From Thermoflexus hugenholtzii JAD2 (GTDB lineage: Bacteria > Chloroflexota > Dehalococcoidia > SHYB01), in NCBI GenBank assembly GCA_945861815.1, contig CAMAVV010000005.1, positions 1-21,986 on the forward strand: DNA of 21,986 bases. The letters run 5' to 3'. The position numbers and the translations under genes are program-made. This document shows positions 14,688 through 21,986 of this stretch, in pieces (the first letter of the stretch is position 1; the number at the start of each line of letters is the position of its first letter). The notes below the pieces were generated by a model. That model worked only from the letters and a program-made list of their open reading frames with translations, was not told the DNA's origin and did no database searches.

Positions 14688-16958
14688 CTACGCTTTCCCC
14701 GCTTTGCGCAATGCCCAGAACACACGCTCTGGCGTGAAGGGCGTCTCTTTGATACGCACGCCTGTTGCATTCGCGATCGCATTCGCGATCGTTGCGATGG
14801 GCGGAACGATGGGGACCTCCCCGCAGCCCCGCACGCCGAAGGGCCCGTCGCCTGCGGGCACTTCGATGATCTCCGCGCCGATCATCGGGAGGTCGAGGGC
14901 TGTTGGCATCCGGTAGTCGAGGAGGCTGGCATTCCGAATGTTTCCCTTTTCGTCATAGACGTAGTCTTCGAACAATGCCCAGCCGATGCCTTGCGCCGCG
15001 CCGCCTTGCATCTGCCCTTCCACCTGAGTGGGATTCACCGCCCGGCCAACATCTTGGAAGATGGTGTAGTTGAGCAGCGTTACCTTGCCTGTCTCCGGGT
15101 CAACCTCCACATCCGCAACGTGCGCGCCAAATGTTGGGGCGTGCTTCAGGCGGCGCACTGCGCCCACGGCGGTCACAGGGCCATCGCCACGGCGCATGCT
15201 CGTGCGCGCTGCCTGTTCGAAGGTAAGCGACTGGCCGTTGCTTGCCTTGAAGATTCCATTCTGGTAGGTGATGTCTGCCACCGGAACTTTAAGCTGCGCT
15301 GCGACAACGCCCTTGAGTTTTTCGACGGCCTCCACACAGGCTCTATGGACTGCGGTGCCCATGCTGTAGGTGATCCGGCTGCCCCCGCTCGTGTCCGTGT
15401 ATCCCGTCTGATCGGTGTCGCCCACGGTGACCAGAACTTTTTCCAACGGTATGCGAAATTCGTCCGCCGCGATCTGCGCGAGAGAGGTTCGGGTGCCGGT
15501 GAGGTCAACGGAGCCGACGACGACGGAGACGGAGCCATCGCCGTTCACCGTAAGATGCGCGCTTGAGTTGCCTGTTCCGCCCATCCACATGCCGCATGCC
15601 ATGCCGCGCCCGCGCCAAGGGCCGTTGATCGGCGATGTCCAGGCTGGGTGAGCCTTCACGCGCTCAAGCACCTCTGTGAAGCCGATTTTGACGTGAGGGC
15701 GTCCGTGGGTCATTGGGTCGCCCTCCTTCGAGATGTTCTTGATGCGCATAGCCAGAGGGTTCATGCCGATCTTGGCAGCCATGAGGTCGATCTGCTGCTC
15801 CATGGCGAAGCAGGCTTGCGGAGCGCCGGGGCCGCGATATGCCTGGACGCGCACCTTGTTCGTGAGCACGTCGTAGCCATCGATGTGAAATGCCTTGAAC
15901 TGATAGACGGAGAAGCCTGCAAGCGTCGCGCCGGCCACAGGCGAGCCGGGGAATGCGCCCGAGTCCATCCATATCTTGGCGTCGAAGGCGGTGAGCGTGC
16001 CGTCTTTCTTGCAGCCCGTCTTGATCTTCACGATAGAGCCGGAGGTGGGGCCAGTCATGCGAAGGACTTCCTCCCGGGAGAGGACCATCTTCACAGGGCG
16101 GCCGCTCTTCTTGGAGAGGAGGATGCAGAGGGCTTCAAGCGTCGGGTAGACCTTGCCTCCGAATGCCCCGCCTATCTCCATGGGCACGACGCGCAGTTTG
16201 CCGAGAGGGATGTTGAGGATGGAAGCCAGGTCGAACCGTGCCCAGTGGACGCCCTGGATGGTGGTCCAGACGGTGACGTGGCCCGATGGGTCCACCTGGG
16301 CCGTGGACGCCTGCGGCTCGATGTACCCCTGGTGTACCCGCTGCGTCCTGTACTCGTTCTCGATGACGACGTCTGAATCGCGGAAGGCCGCCTCGATGTC
16401 GCCGTTGCCGATCTCCACGTGCTGGGCGACGTTGCTGGCTTTCTTCGGGAGTTCCCCGAGGGTGTGCGTGAACAAGTCTTCGTGGATGAGCGTCGCACTG
16501 GGCTGTATGGCGTCGTCGATGTCCTTTACCCAGGGCAGCACATCGTAATCAACCTTGATGAGAGCCAGCGCTTGCTCTGCGATGTACGGGTCTGTGGCGG
16601 CCACGGCGGCGACAGGATGTCCACTGAAGAGCGCCTTTTCGTGGGCCATCCATAGCCTTCGAAGGTTCGCCGCGCCGATGGAGTATTCGCTGCTGCCTGA
16701 GATAGCAGCCTCTTGCGTCAATTCCGGGAAGTCGGCGGCAGTGATGATAGCCATCACCCCGGGAAGTTTCAGCGCCGCGGCCGTGTCGATGCCTTTGATG
16801 ACGGCATGAGCGTGCGGGCTGTGGAGCAGCTTGCCGTGGAGCATCCCGGACAGGTGGATATCTGCCCCGTAGGCCGCCTGGCCTGTAACGCGCTCAAGGC
16901 CGTCTACCTTTGCGATGCGCTGGCCGATGAGTGCCGGTTGCTTCTCGGTAGTCGTCAT
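14688..16958 (-). CDS. Xanthine dehydrogenase-family hydroxylase, large molybdopterin-binding subunit
   Basis: The 756-residue subunit carries IGQRIAKVDGLERVTGQAAYGADI at the start. Cofactor motifs are GGAFGGK (263-269) and AYRGPGAPQA (from 373), with the catalytic-type E714 in GCGEVPIVPP. The family hydroxylates carbon with water at a molybdenum-cytosine or -pterin cofactor; members include aldehyde oxidase, 4-hydroxybenzoyl-CoA reductase and N-heterocycle dehydrogenases. AYRG, not the AYRCSFR loop of CO dehydrogenase, rules out CoxL form I. It lies 4 bp after the 2Fe-2S subunit and forms a FAD-FeS-Mo operon. Substrate is unknown, with an aromatic ring or heterocycle as a reasonable guess. 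No maturation gene of the XdhC/CoxF type is nearby. Confidence 0.93.
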   Translation of the reverse strand: MTTTEKQPALIGQRIAKVDGLERVTGQAAYGADIHLSGMLHGKLLHSPHAHAVIKGIDTAAALKLPGVMAIITAADFPELTQEAAISGSSEYSIGAANLRRLWMAHEKALFSGHPVAAVAATDPYIAEQALALIKVDYDVLPWVKDIDDAIQPSATLIHEDLFTHTLGELPKKASNVAQHVEIGNGDIEAAFRDSDVVIENEYRTQRVHQGYIEPQASTAQVDPSGHVTVWTTIQGVHWARFDLASILNIPLGKLRVVPMEIGGAFGGKVYPTLEALCILLSKKSGRPVKMVLSREEVLRMTGPTSGSIVKIKTGCKKDGTLTAFDAKIWMDSGAFPGSPVAGATLAGFSVYQFKAFHIDGYDVLTNKVRVQAYRGPGAPQACFAMEQQIDLMAAKIGMNPLAMRIKNISKEGDPMTHGRPHVKIGFTEVLERVKAHPAWTSPINGPWRGRGMACGMWMGGTGNSSAHLTVNGDGSVSVVVGSVDLTGTRTSLAQIAADEFRIPLEKVLVTVGDTDQTGYTDTSGGSRITYSMGTAVHRACVEAVEKLKGVVAAQLKVPVADITYQNGIFKASNGQSLTFEQAARTSMRRGDGPVTAVGAVRRLKHAPTFGAHVADVEVDPETGKVTLLNYTIFQDVGRAVNPTQVEGQMQGGAAQGIGWALFEDYVYDEKGNIRNASLLDYRMPTALDLPMIGAEIIEVPAGDGPFGVRGCGEVPIVPPIATIANAIANATGVRIKETPFTPERVFWALRKAGKA

Positions 16959-16962
16959 GACA

Positions 16963-17427
16963 TTAGTCCTTCGTTAATGCAAGCACCGACCGGACGATCT
17001 TGTCGTAGCCGGTACAGCGGCACAGGTTCCCTGCGAGGCTCGTCCGAATCTCGTGTTCGGTGGGATTTGGCTTCTTGGCGAGCAGGGCCTTTGTGGCCAT
17101 GATAAACCCAGGCGTGCAGATGCCGCACTGCATCCCGCTATTGTTGAGAAACGCCGCCTGCACAGGGTCGAGCGCGCCGCCCTTGGCAAGTCCTTCGATG
17201 GTGGTGACGCTGCGCCCGGTGGTCTCCACGGCGAGGACGAGGCAAGAATCGACGGAGAGGCCATCGAGATGGACGGTGCACGCGCCGCAGTTGCCGTTGC
17301 CGCAGCCCTCTTTCGCCCCGGTGAGGTGGAGCTCGTCCCGAAGCATATCGAGAAGCGTTATGCGCTGATCGACGAGAAGCTCTTTCGGCTCGCCGTTGAT
17401 GGTGGGCGTGATGGTTTTCTTGGTCAT
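16963..17427 (-). CDS. Xanthine dehydrogenase-family hydroxylase, 2Fe-2S subunit
   Basis: The protein has 154 residues, normal for the CoxS/HcrC type. The plant-ferredoxin-like cluster is bound by C42, C47, C50 (CGNGNCGAC) and C62. The second cluster is bound by C101, C104 (CGICTPG) and C136, C138 (CRCTGY). It carries electrons from molybdenum to FAD. ATG 17427 gives the standard N-terminus MTKKTITPTINGEPKE. The frame is open further to 17694 but only through the FAD gene and without family similarity. The gap to the FAD gene stop is 17 bp; the ribosome site is poor, which suggests translational coupling. Confidence 0.93.
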   Translation of the reverse strand: MTKKTITPTINGEPKELLVDQRITLLDMLRDELHLTGAKEGCGNGNCGACTVHLDGLSVDSCLVLAVETTGRSVTTIEGLAKGGALDPVQAAFLNNSGMQCGICTPGFIMATKALLAKKPNPTEHEIRTSLAGNLCRCTGYDKIVRSVLALTKD

Positions 17428-17444
17428 GATGCTGTCGCTGTGCC

Positions 17445-18320
17445 CTATAAGGATATGCCGAGTTGTTTCGCGCAGTCGGCGAGGGTGCGGCGTGTCAGGA
17501 CGCGCGCCAGTTCGAGGCGATACTCCTTCGAGCCGCGCACGTCGCTGATAGGGCTCGCCGCCTGCATCGCCAGATCGCCCGCTCTCTCGATCGCAGATGT
17601 GGTGAGGGGCTGGCCCGTGAGCGATTGTTCGGCGGCCCGTGCGCGAACAACGGTGGGCGCCACGGCGGCCAGGGCGATGCGCGCCTCTTTGCAACGGTTG
17701 CTCTTCGGGTCAAGCGTCACGAAACTGCCCGCGCCCGCAACGGCAATGTCCATCTCGGCGCGAGGGATGAACCGCAGATAGGAACCGGCGCTGTGCGCTG
17801 GCGGCTCGGGGACGAGCAGCTCTACCAAGAGCTCATCGCGTCCTAGCACTGTCTTCCCTGGCCCGATGCAGAACTCCTCGACGGCCACCACTCGGCGGCC
17901 CTTTGGCCCGGCGATGACTGCCTGGGCGTTTAGGCAGATAAGCCCGGGAATCCCATCGGCGGACGGTGCGGCGTTGCAGAGGTTGCCGCCCAGGCCCGCG
18001 CGATTCTGTATCTGGACGGAGCCGATGAGGGACGCGACTTGCGCCAAGATAGAGAAGCGCTCGCGGACGGCGGGATGAGCGATGAGGGCCGAGCAAGTGA
18101 CAGCCGCCCCGATGTGGAGGCCGTCCTTTTCCAAGGAGAGGCGCATACATTCAGGGATGCGCTTGATATCGAGGACGACGTCTGGCTCTCGGCGGCGCTC
18201 TTGTATCTGGGCGATAAGGTCGGTGCCGCCAGCCAAGGGACGCGCGTCGCCGGTGAAGCGGCCAAGAAGGCCGAGGGCCTCTTGGAGCGTTGCAGGCGAC
18301 GCATAGTCGAAGGTCTTCAC
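17445..18320 (-). CDS. Xanthine dehydrogenase-family hydroxylase, FAD-binding subunit
   Basis: A 291-residue medium subunit (CoxM/HcrB type). It has FDYASPATLQEALGLL at the start, the pyrophosphate loop LAGGTDLIAQ and the flavin motif IQNRAGLGGNLCNAAPSAD, followed by the CODH-type C-terminal domain ending DVRGSKEYRLELARVLTRR. No extra 4Fe-4S insert of 4-hydroxybenzoyl-CoA reductase is seen between these motifs, which argues against a true HcrB. GTG 18320 has AAGGA 6 nt upstream. It is the promoter-proximal gene of the operon; electrons would leave through its FAD to an acceptor not encoded here. Confidence 0.92.
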   Translation of the reverse strand: MKTFDYASPATLQEALGLLGRFTGDARPLAGGTDLIAQIQERRREPDVVLDIKRIPECMRLSLEKDGLHIGAAVTCSALIAHPAVRERFSILAQVASLIGSVQIQNRAGLGGNLCNAAPSADGIPGLICLNAQAVIAGPKGRRVVAVEEFCIGPGKTVLGRDELLVELLVPEPPAHSAGSYLRFIPRAEMDIAVAGAGSFVTLDPKSNRCKEARIALAAVAPTVVRARAAEQSLTGQPLTTSAIERAGDLAMQAASPISDVRGSKEYRLELARVLTRRTLADCAKQLGISL

Positions 18321-18373
18321 GCTACATCCTTGTGCCCCATATAGCGGCCGACCTCTCTCTGGAGCAGGCCCGT

Positions 18374-18401
18374 ATTATAGCCGCGCCTGGAGTCGCAACA
18401 A
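18374..18401 (-). promoter_or_regulatory. Candidate promoter for the molybdenum hydroxylase operon
   Basis: On the minus strand TATAAT (18379-18374) is a perfect -10 box. TTGTTG (18401-18396) lies 16 nt upstream as a weak -35. Predicted start is near 18367, giving a leader of about 47 nt before GTG 18320. The remaining intergenic sequence up to 18525 shows no gene. Confidence 0.45.
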
Positions 18402-18525
18402 GCGAAACGGGCGGCGAGAGAAGGAGGGATAAAGAGCCTCTATCGCTGCCCAGGCCTCGGCACGGCGTTCACACTCGCTTCACATGACCCGCGGCCATTT
18501 TCATGCCCTCTTCACACACCGCGCG

Positions 18526-19722
18526 CTAGGAACTCCCGCTCCCCGTAGGGGACGGACTAAGGTCATCCCCTACGCGCTTAGCCGTGAGGCCGGCGAGGAC
18601 AATGAAAACGCCAACAACAACAAGTCCGGCCACTAGGTACGGGAGCGCGTCGTCGGCATCGAAGAGAGCGCCCGCGACGATTGGGCCGATGGCGCGCGCG
18701 GCGGCGGCGTGAGCTTGCCCCAGGCCAAGGATACTTCCCTGGCGGCCTGCACCCGCGTCAAGAGAGAGCATGCTGGAAAGCGCTGGCGACAGAAGCCCCT
18801 GTCCTGCGGCGATAACCCCGAGAAACAGAGCTGCGACTCCAAGTCCCGGCGAGAGAGGCAAGAGGAGCAGTCCTCCCGCCAAGATTGACGCGCCTATCAG
18901 TGCCGTTCGCCGTTCGCCGTGGCGTGCGCTCAGCCTCCCGACCATCATCCCTTGCGTGATGATGATGACCACGCCGCCAAGGGCAAAAATCAAGCCGAGT
19001 TGGCCTTCGCTCAGGCCGTAGCGCTCTTCGCCAAGGAGCGCGAACGTCGCCTCCATTGCCACAAAGGCGAAGGTGGTAAGAAAGGTTGCGACTAGCAGGC
19101 GGCGCGTGGTCGGCTTCGAGAAAGCCGATGCCAAGAGCGACATGTTTGGCCGTGCGTGAGCTGTCCCCGCGCTGGCTCGAGGAGGCTCTTTGAGGATGAA
19201 GAGCCCGAGAAGGAAGTTCGCGCCCGCGAGTCCTGCGGCGGCAAAGGATGCGGCTCCGAATCCGAAGTGGCTGAGCCCGGCGCCCAGTGCCGGCCCAAGG
19301 ACGAACCCTAACCCGATGCACGCCCCAAGCCGTCCCATCGCGCGCGTCCGCTCTTGCGGCGAGCTCACATCGGCGATGTATGCCTGCGCAGGGGCGATAC
19401 TCCCGCCAAAAAGCCCTGCGACTGCTCGTCCTACCAGGAGAGGAGGAAGACTGTTCGCAAGGCCCGTGATGATGAACCCGGCAGTGGACCCGGCCAGGCT
19501 TGCAAGGATCACCGGCCGTCGCCCGATGCGGTCGCTCAGGCGGCCAAGAAGAGGCGCGCTCAGGAACTGCAAGCCGGAATACGAGGTGAGGATGCCGCCG
19601 ACCCATAGGCCCGTCGCGCCCAACTCCTCCGCATAGAGAGGGAGCAAAGGCAGGATGATGCCAAAGCCCAAAAGGTCAATAAAGACCGTGAGATAGACGA
19701 CTGTCAGGGGAGAACGGCGCAT
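18526..19722 (-). CDS. MFS transporter, drug:H+ antiporter-1 type (TetA-like)
   Basis: A 398-residue membrane protein with about 12 hydrophobic segments in two halves. TM1 contains FIDLLGFGIILPLLPLY, with D16 in the place of the conserved TetA aspartate. Motif A is GRLSDRIGRRP (60-70) in the loop between TM2 and TM3. TM5 contains GLGFVLGPALGA, the antiporter motif C pattern. It probably exports a small hydrophobic compound using the proton gradient; substrate unknown and tetracycline specificity not implied. The ATG at 19722 has no visible ribosome site. It diverges from the solute-binding protein gene and ends 205 bp before the hydroxylase operon. Confidence 0.88.
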   Translation of the reverse strand: MRRSPLTVVYLTVFIDLLGFGIILPLLPLYAEELGATGLWVGGILTSYSGLQFLSAPLLGRLSDRIGRRPVILASLAGSTAGFIITGLANSLPPLLVGRAVAGLFGGSIAPAQAYIADVSSPQERTRAMGRLGACIGLGFVLGPALGAGLSHFGFGAASFAAAGLAGANFLLGLFILKEPPRASAGTAHARPNMSLLASAFSKPTTRRLLVATFLTTFAFVAMEATFALLGEERYGLSEGQLGLIFALGGVVIIITQGMMVGRLSARHGERRTALIGASILAGGLLLLPLSPGLGVAALFLGVIAAGQGLLSPALSSMLSLDAGAGRQGSILGLGQAHAAAARAIGPIVAGALFDADDALPYLVAGLVVVGVFIVLAGLTAKRVGDDLSPSPTGSGSS

Positions 19723-19769
19723 GAAGTGGTATGTTCAACCAGAGGTGGAGAACCGCCGAAGGATACCAC

Positions 19770-19799
19770 AATACATCTGTCACGCTCCCGGAACGTCAA
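19770..19799 (-). promoter_or_regulatory. Weak candidate promoter for the MFS transporter
   Basis: On the minus strand TTGACG (19799-19794), an 18-nt spacer and TGTATT (19775-19770, four of six). Predicted start near 19763, about 41 nt before the ATG. Confidence 0.3.
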
Positions 19800-19867
19800 A
19801 CGGGGCTATTTTCTCGTAATCCCACGCGGTTTCTGACCATATATGGAAGGAATCGCAGATTTCTGCC

Positions 19868-19897
19868 TTGACGCTGATGGAAAAGCGTCGATAAAAT
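19868..19897 (+). promoter_or_regulatory. Sigma70-like promoter for the solute-binding lipoprotein
   Basis: TTGACG (19868-19873), an 18-nt spacer and TAAAAT (19892-19897, five of six). Predicted start near 19904, about 70 nt before ATG 19974. Confidence 0.5.
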
Positions 19898-19973
19898 CCC
19901 CCAACACCACAGTGCGCGGCTTTATGGGAGACAAGGGAAACGCCTGTGGCAGGCAGACGTGCAGGGAGGCGCA

Positions 19974-21758
19974 ATGAAAAGACGACTACGCATCCTTTGG
20001 GTGACGCTTGTTCTCGCGATCGTCGCCAGCTTCGTTGTGACCGCATGCGGCGGTGATGACGAAGAGGCGACGCCCACAAGAGGGGCCACAGCCGCCGCGC
20101 CCACCGTTGCGCCAACGGCGACCACTGCGCCTGTGCCAACCGCCACGCGCACTCCTGTGGCAACGGCCACGCCTGTCCCCATCGCGCCGCCATCGCCGAC
20201 GCCAACCCCGGTGGGCGTGGAGCCCAAGCGCGGCGGGACGCTCCGCATGCGCCTCCTCAGGGATTTTGAGCCCTGGGACACCTACGCGGTTACCAGCCAG
20301 TTCAGTGTAGAGCACACCATGAACTTCTGGAGCAATCTCATCGCCCTGAAGGCTGAAGAACCCGGCACCCTCGAGCCGGACCTGGCGGAGCGATGGGAGA
20401 TCAGTTCCGATGGCACGGTGCTGACGCTCTTCCTAGTGAAAACGGCCAAGTGGCACAACGGCCAGCCCTTCACCGCCCAGGACGCCGTGTTCAATCTCGA
20501 CCGCGCCAAGAACCCGCCGCCGCCATCGCCGCCCACGGCAATCATCAGCGTGAACTTGAGCCGCGTGCGGCCCATCACGAAGATGGAGGCAGTGGACACG
20601 AATACGGTGCGGCTGACGATCGATAAGCCCAGCGCATCGTTCTTGGCCAACTTCGCCGCTCCCTTCCTGCTCATGTACCACCCGTCATTGGGCAAAGATT
20701 CCAGCAATGCCATCAAGAATCCTATTGGCACAGGCCCCTTCGTCGTCACCGACTACAAGTCCCAGACATCCGTCGCGGCGAAGCGATTCGACTCGTACCA
20801 TCGGAAGGATGAGCGCGGGCGCGCGCTGCCATTCCTTGACGGCCTCGACCTCCAGTTCATCACCGATGTGAACACGGCGCGCGCCGCCTTCCGCACAGGA
20901 CGCATCGACTGCGGCTGCGGCTATGACTTCACCTTCCAATTCGGCAACGACCTCAAGTCCTCCGTCGCCGATGCGAAGATCCTGACCTTCAGCCGTGACT
21001 CCTTCGGCTACTACCTCAACAGTAAAAAAGCGCCATGGGACAACCTCCAGGTGCGCAAGGCCATCATGATGATGATGGACTTCAAGGAAGTGCATCAGCT
21101 TGACCGCGGCGGCCTCTCTTTCTACCCGCCCTCTATCATGCTCGGCCCGGAGAGCGGCGGTCGCTGGGGTTTGCCTGCCTCTGAGATGCTTGCCCTGCCC
21201 GGCTTCAAGGGCGTGACGGAGGCCGACCGGACGGAGGGCAGGCGTATCTTGACCGCCGCTGGCGTCGATCCGTCCAAAGTCACGTTCAAGATACAGTCGA
21301 CCGCCAACTTCCCTGAAGTGTCCCAGGCGCTCGAGGCGCAGTTCCGAAAGATGGGCTTCCAGACGAACTTGATCCTGACGGCGACGGGCGGTCAGCTCAC
21401 AGCCTCCCTCCTGGCGGGCGATTTCGACTTCTCCGGTATGTACGGCGGGCGTGTCATTGACGACGTCTCGGACACGATTCTGGATTACACCGTCACCGGC
21501 GCGCCGAGGAACTACGGCAAGTGGTCCGACCCCGAAGTGGACAGGATGGCGAAAGAGCAAGATGAGACGTTGGATGCCAATCGAAGAAAGACGATTGTGC
21601 AGAATTTGCAGCGGCGGCTCATCGATCAGTCGATCTTCGTCCCCTTCGTCAACAGCTTCTCCACCTGGCCTCTCCAAAAACCCGTCGAAGGATTCCGGCA
21701 GGGGCGCTTCGCCGTACACATGGGCTTGCGGCTCGATACGGTGTGGCTTAACAAATAA
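19974..21758 (+). CDS. ABC transporter substrate-binding lipoprotein, family 5 (peptide/nickel/oligopeptide type)
   Basis: The 594-residue protein starts with MKRRLR, a hydrophobic stretch and the lipobox VTAC (C25). A charged patch GGDDEE follows, then a Thr/Pro/Ala-rich stalk (about 32-81). The folded part begins KRGGTLRM and has the SBP family 5 signature: EPDLAERWEISSDGTVLTLFL, KWHNGQPFTAQDAVFNLDR, IGTGPFVVTDY and PWDNLQVRKAIMMMMD. It should be anchored outside the membrane and feed an ABC importer. No permease or ATPase gene is next to it, and a strong terminator follows, so it is an orphan. ATG 19974 has GGGAGG 4 nt upstream; GTG 19959 is a weaker alternative. Ligand unknown; family 5 also takes non-peptide ligands. 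Confidence 0.92.
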   Translation: MKRRLRILWVTLVLAIVASFVVTACGGDDEEATPTRGATAAAPTVAPTATTAPVPTATRTPVATATPVPIAPPSPTPTPVGVEPKRGGTLRMRLLRDFEPWDTYAVTSQFSVEHTMNFWSNLIALKAEEPGTLEPDLAERWEISSDGTVLTLFLVKTAKWHNGQPFTAQDAVFNLDRAKNPPPPSPPTAIISVNLSRVRPITKMEAVDTNTVRLTIDKPSASFLANFAAPFLLMYHPSLGKDSSNAIKNPIGTGPFVVTDYKSQTSVAAKRFDSYHRKDERGRALPFLDGLDLQFITDVNTARAAFRTGRIDCGCGYDFTFQFGNDLKSSVADAKILTFSRDSFGYYLNSKKAPWDNLQVRKAIMMMMDFKEVHQLDRGGLSFYPPSIMLGPESGGRWGLPASEMLALPGFKGVTEADRTEGRRILTAAGVDPSKVTFKIQSTANFPEVSQALEAQFRKMGFQTNLILTATGGQLTASLLAGDFDFSGMYGGRVIDDVSDTILDYTVTGAPRNYGKWSDPEVDRMAKEQDETLDANRRKTIVQNLQRRLIDQSIFVPFVNSFSTWPLQKPVEGFRQGRFAVHMGLRLDTVWLNK

Positions 21759-21787
21759 GCGTCGCTAGCTAAAAGTAAGTATTGTGC

Positions 21788-21822
21788 GAACGGCCCCAAC
21801 ATCGTTGGGGCCGTTCTTTTTC
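21788..21822 (+). terminator. Rho-independent terminator after the solute-binding lipoprotein
   Basis: A perfect 13-bp stem (GAACGGCCCCAAC / GTTGGGGCCGTTC) with loop ATC is followed by TTTTTCT. It starts 29 bp after the stop codon and separates this gene from hemE. Confidence 0.92.
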
Positions 21823-21846
21823 TCTGGGCATACCAGGCCTCTGTGC

Positions 21847-21852
21847 TAATAT
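21847..21852 (+). promoter_or_regulatory. Possible extended -10 element for hemE
   Basis: TAATAT preceded by TGC resembles an extended -10 box (four of six), placed after the terminator and about 50 bp before the hemE ATG. No clear -35 box is seen. Confidence 0.25.
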
Positions 21853-21902
21853 GAACGTCGCGATTGCCCCTGGCTTTGCTAGAGTCTTGTCCGGCGCAGG
21901 CT

Positions 21903-21986
21903 ATGTCTGAAATCTCTTCAACCAAACAGTCCACCGGCCTCGACCGCTTTCTGAAGGCATGCCGCCTTCAGCAGGCCGATGCCACC
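21903..21986 (+). CDS. hemE: Uroporphyrinogen decarboxylase, N-terminal 28 codons (cut by window edge)
   Basis: Only the first 28 residues are present. The segment LDRFLKACRLQQADAT matches the conserved HemE opening that in full proteins continues into PVWFMRQAGR. The enzyme decarboxylates uroporphyrinogen III to coproporphyrinogen III in heme synthesis. The ATG at 21903 has a weak AGG nearby. It follows the strong terminator, so it belongs to a separate transcription unit and probably marks return to core genome. Confidence 0.75.
   Translation, partial: MSEISSTKQSTGLDRFLKACRLQQADAT

Noticed and set aside
13738..15566. Two plus-strand open frames (311 and 298 codons) opposite the acyl-CoA dehydrogenase and molybdenum subunit
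   Set aside because: Both are complements of strongly conserved coding sequence and show no motif of their own.
1830..17427. Nicotinate-type fermentation pathway (Mo hydroxylase, amidohydrolase, HIBADH-family 2-(hydroxymethyl)glutarate dehydrogenase)
   Set aside because: Three families overlap with that pathway, but 6-hydroxynicotinate reductase, the B12 mutase and lyases are absent and the amidohydrolases are ACMSD-like, not enamidase-like.
17428..17694. N-terminal extension of the 2Fe-2S subunit
   Set aside because: It overlaps the FAD gene in another frame and is not family-like; the standard subunit begins at ATG 17427.
14688..18320. Aerobic CO dehydrogenase (coxMSL) call
   Set aside because: The subunit types match but the large subunit has AYRGPG instead of the AYRCSFR active-site loop of form I CO dehydrogenase.
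20685..21719. Long minus-strand open frame (344 codons) opposite the solute-binding protein
   Set aside because: Antisense to a clear SBP family 5 gene, low complexity and no recognisable domain.

Overview
The window (about 60% G+C by eye) reads as ordinary bacterial chromosome packed with CoA-thioester catabolism genes. I infer a Chloroflexota bacterium, probably of the Dehalococcoidia/SAR202 kind. The reasons are the Thr/Pro/Ala-rich stalk after the lipobox of the solute-binding protein at 19974-21758 and the mix of paralogous CoA-transferases, amidohydrolases, SDRs, crotonases and CoxMSL-type molybdenum hydroxylases. No taxonomic marker settles it; only 28 codons of hemE are present. I saw no tRNA, rRNA, CRISPR array, transposase or phage gene.

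Layout. (1) 1-2726: a truncated thiolase-fold gene (-) diverges from a class I CoA-transferase (+), which converges on a beta-hydroxyacid dehydrogenase (-). (2) 2727-3047: a 321-bp divergent promoter region. (3) 3048-8743: a six-gene plus-strand operon: BadH-like SDR, two crotonases, NIPSNAP-family protein, AMP-forming acid:CoA ligase, amidohydrolase. (4) 8769-9884: a second amidohydrolase on the minus strand, apparently starting at an AUA codon. (5) 10108-13363: SDR plus two tandem class III CoA-transferases. (6) 13360-18320: minus-strand FAD, 2Fe-2S and molybdenum subunits of a xanthine-dehydrogenase-family hydroxylase, then an acyl-CoA dehydrogenase. (7) 18526-21758: an MFS efflux-type transporter diverging from an orphan family 5 solute-binding lipoprotein that ends in a very strong terminator. 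(8) 21903-21986: the start of hemE.

How the parts may fit. A carboxylic acid, perhaps alicyclic or aromatic, would be activated by the ligase or a CoA-transferase, oxidised by the acyl-CoA dehydrogenase and/or hydroxylated by the molybdenum enzyme, hydrated and rearranged by the crotonases, oxidised by SDRs, and opened or cleaved by an amidohydrolase or thiolase-fold enzyme. The nearest textbook match to operon 3 is cyclohexanecarboxyl-CoA degradation (AliA/BadH type), but the ring-opening BadI is not recognisable. The substrate cannot be named from sequence. Several sigma70-like promoters (TTGACA/G with 16-18 nt spacers) are visible and help fix gene starts.
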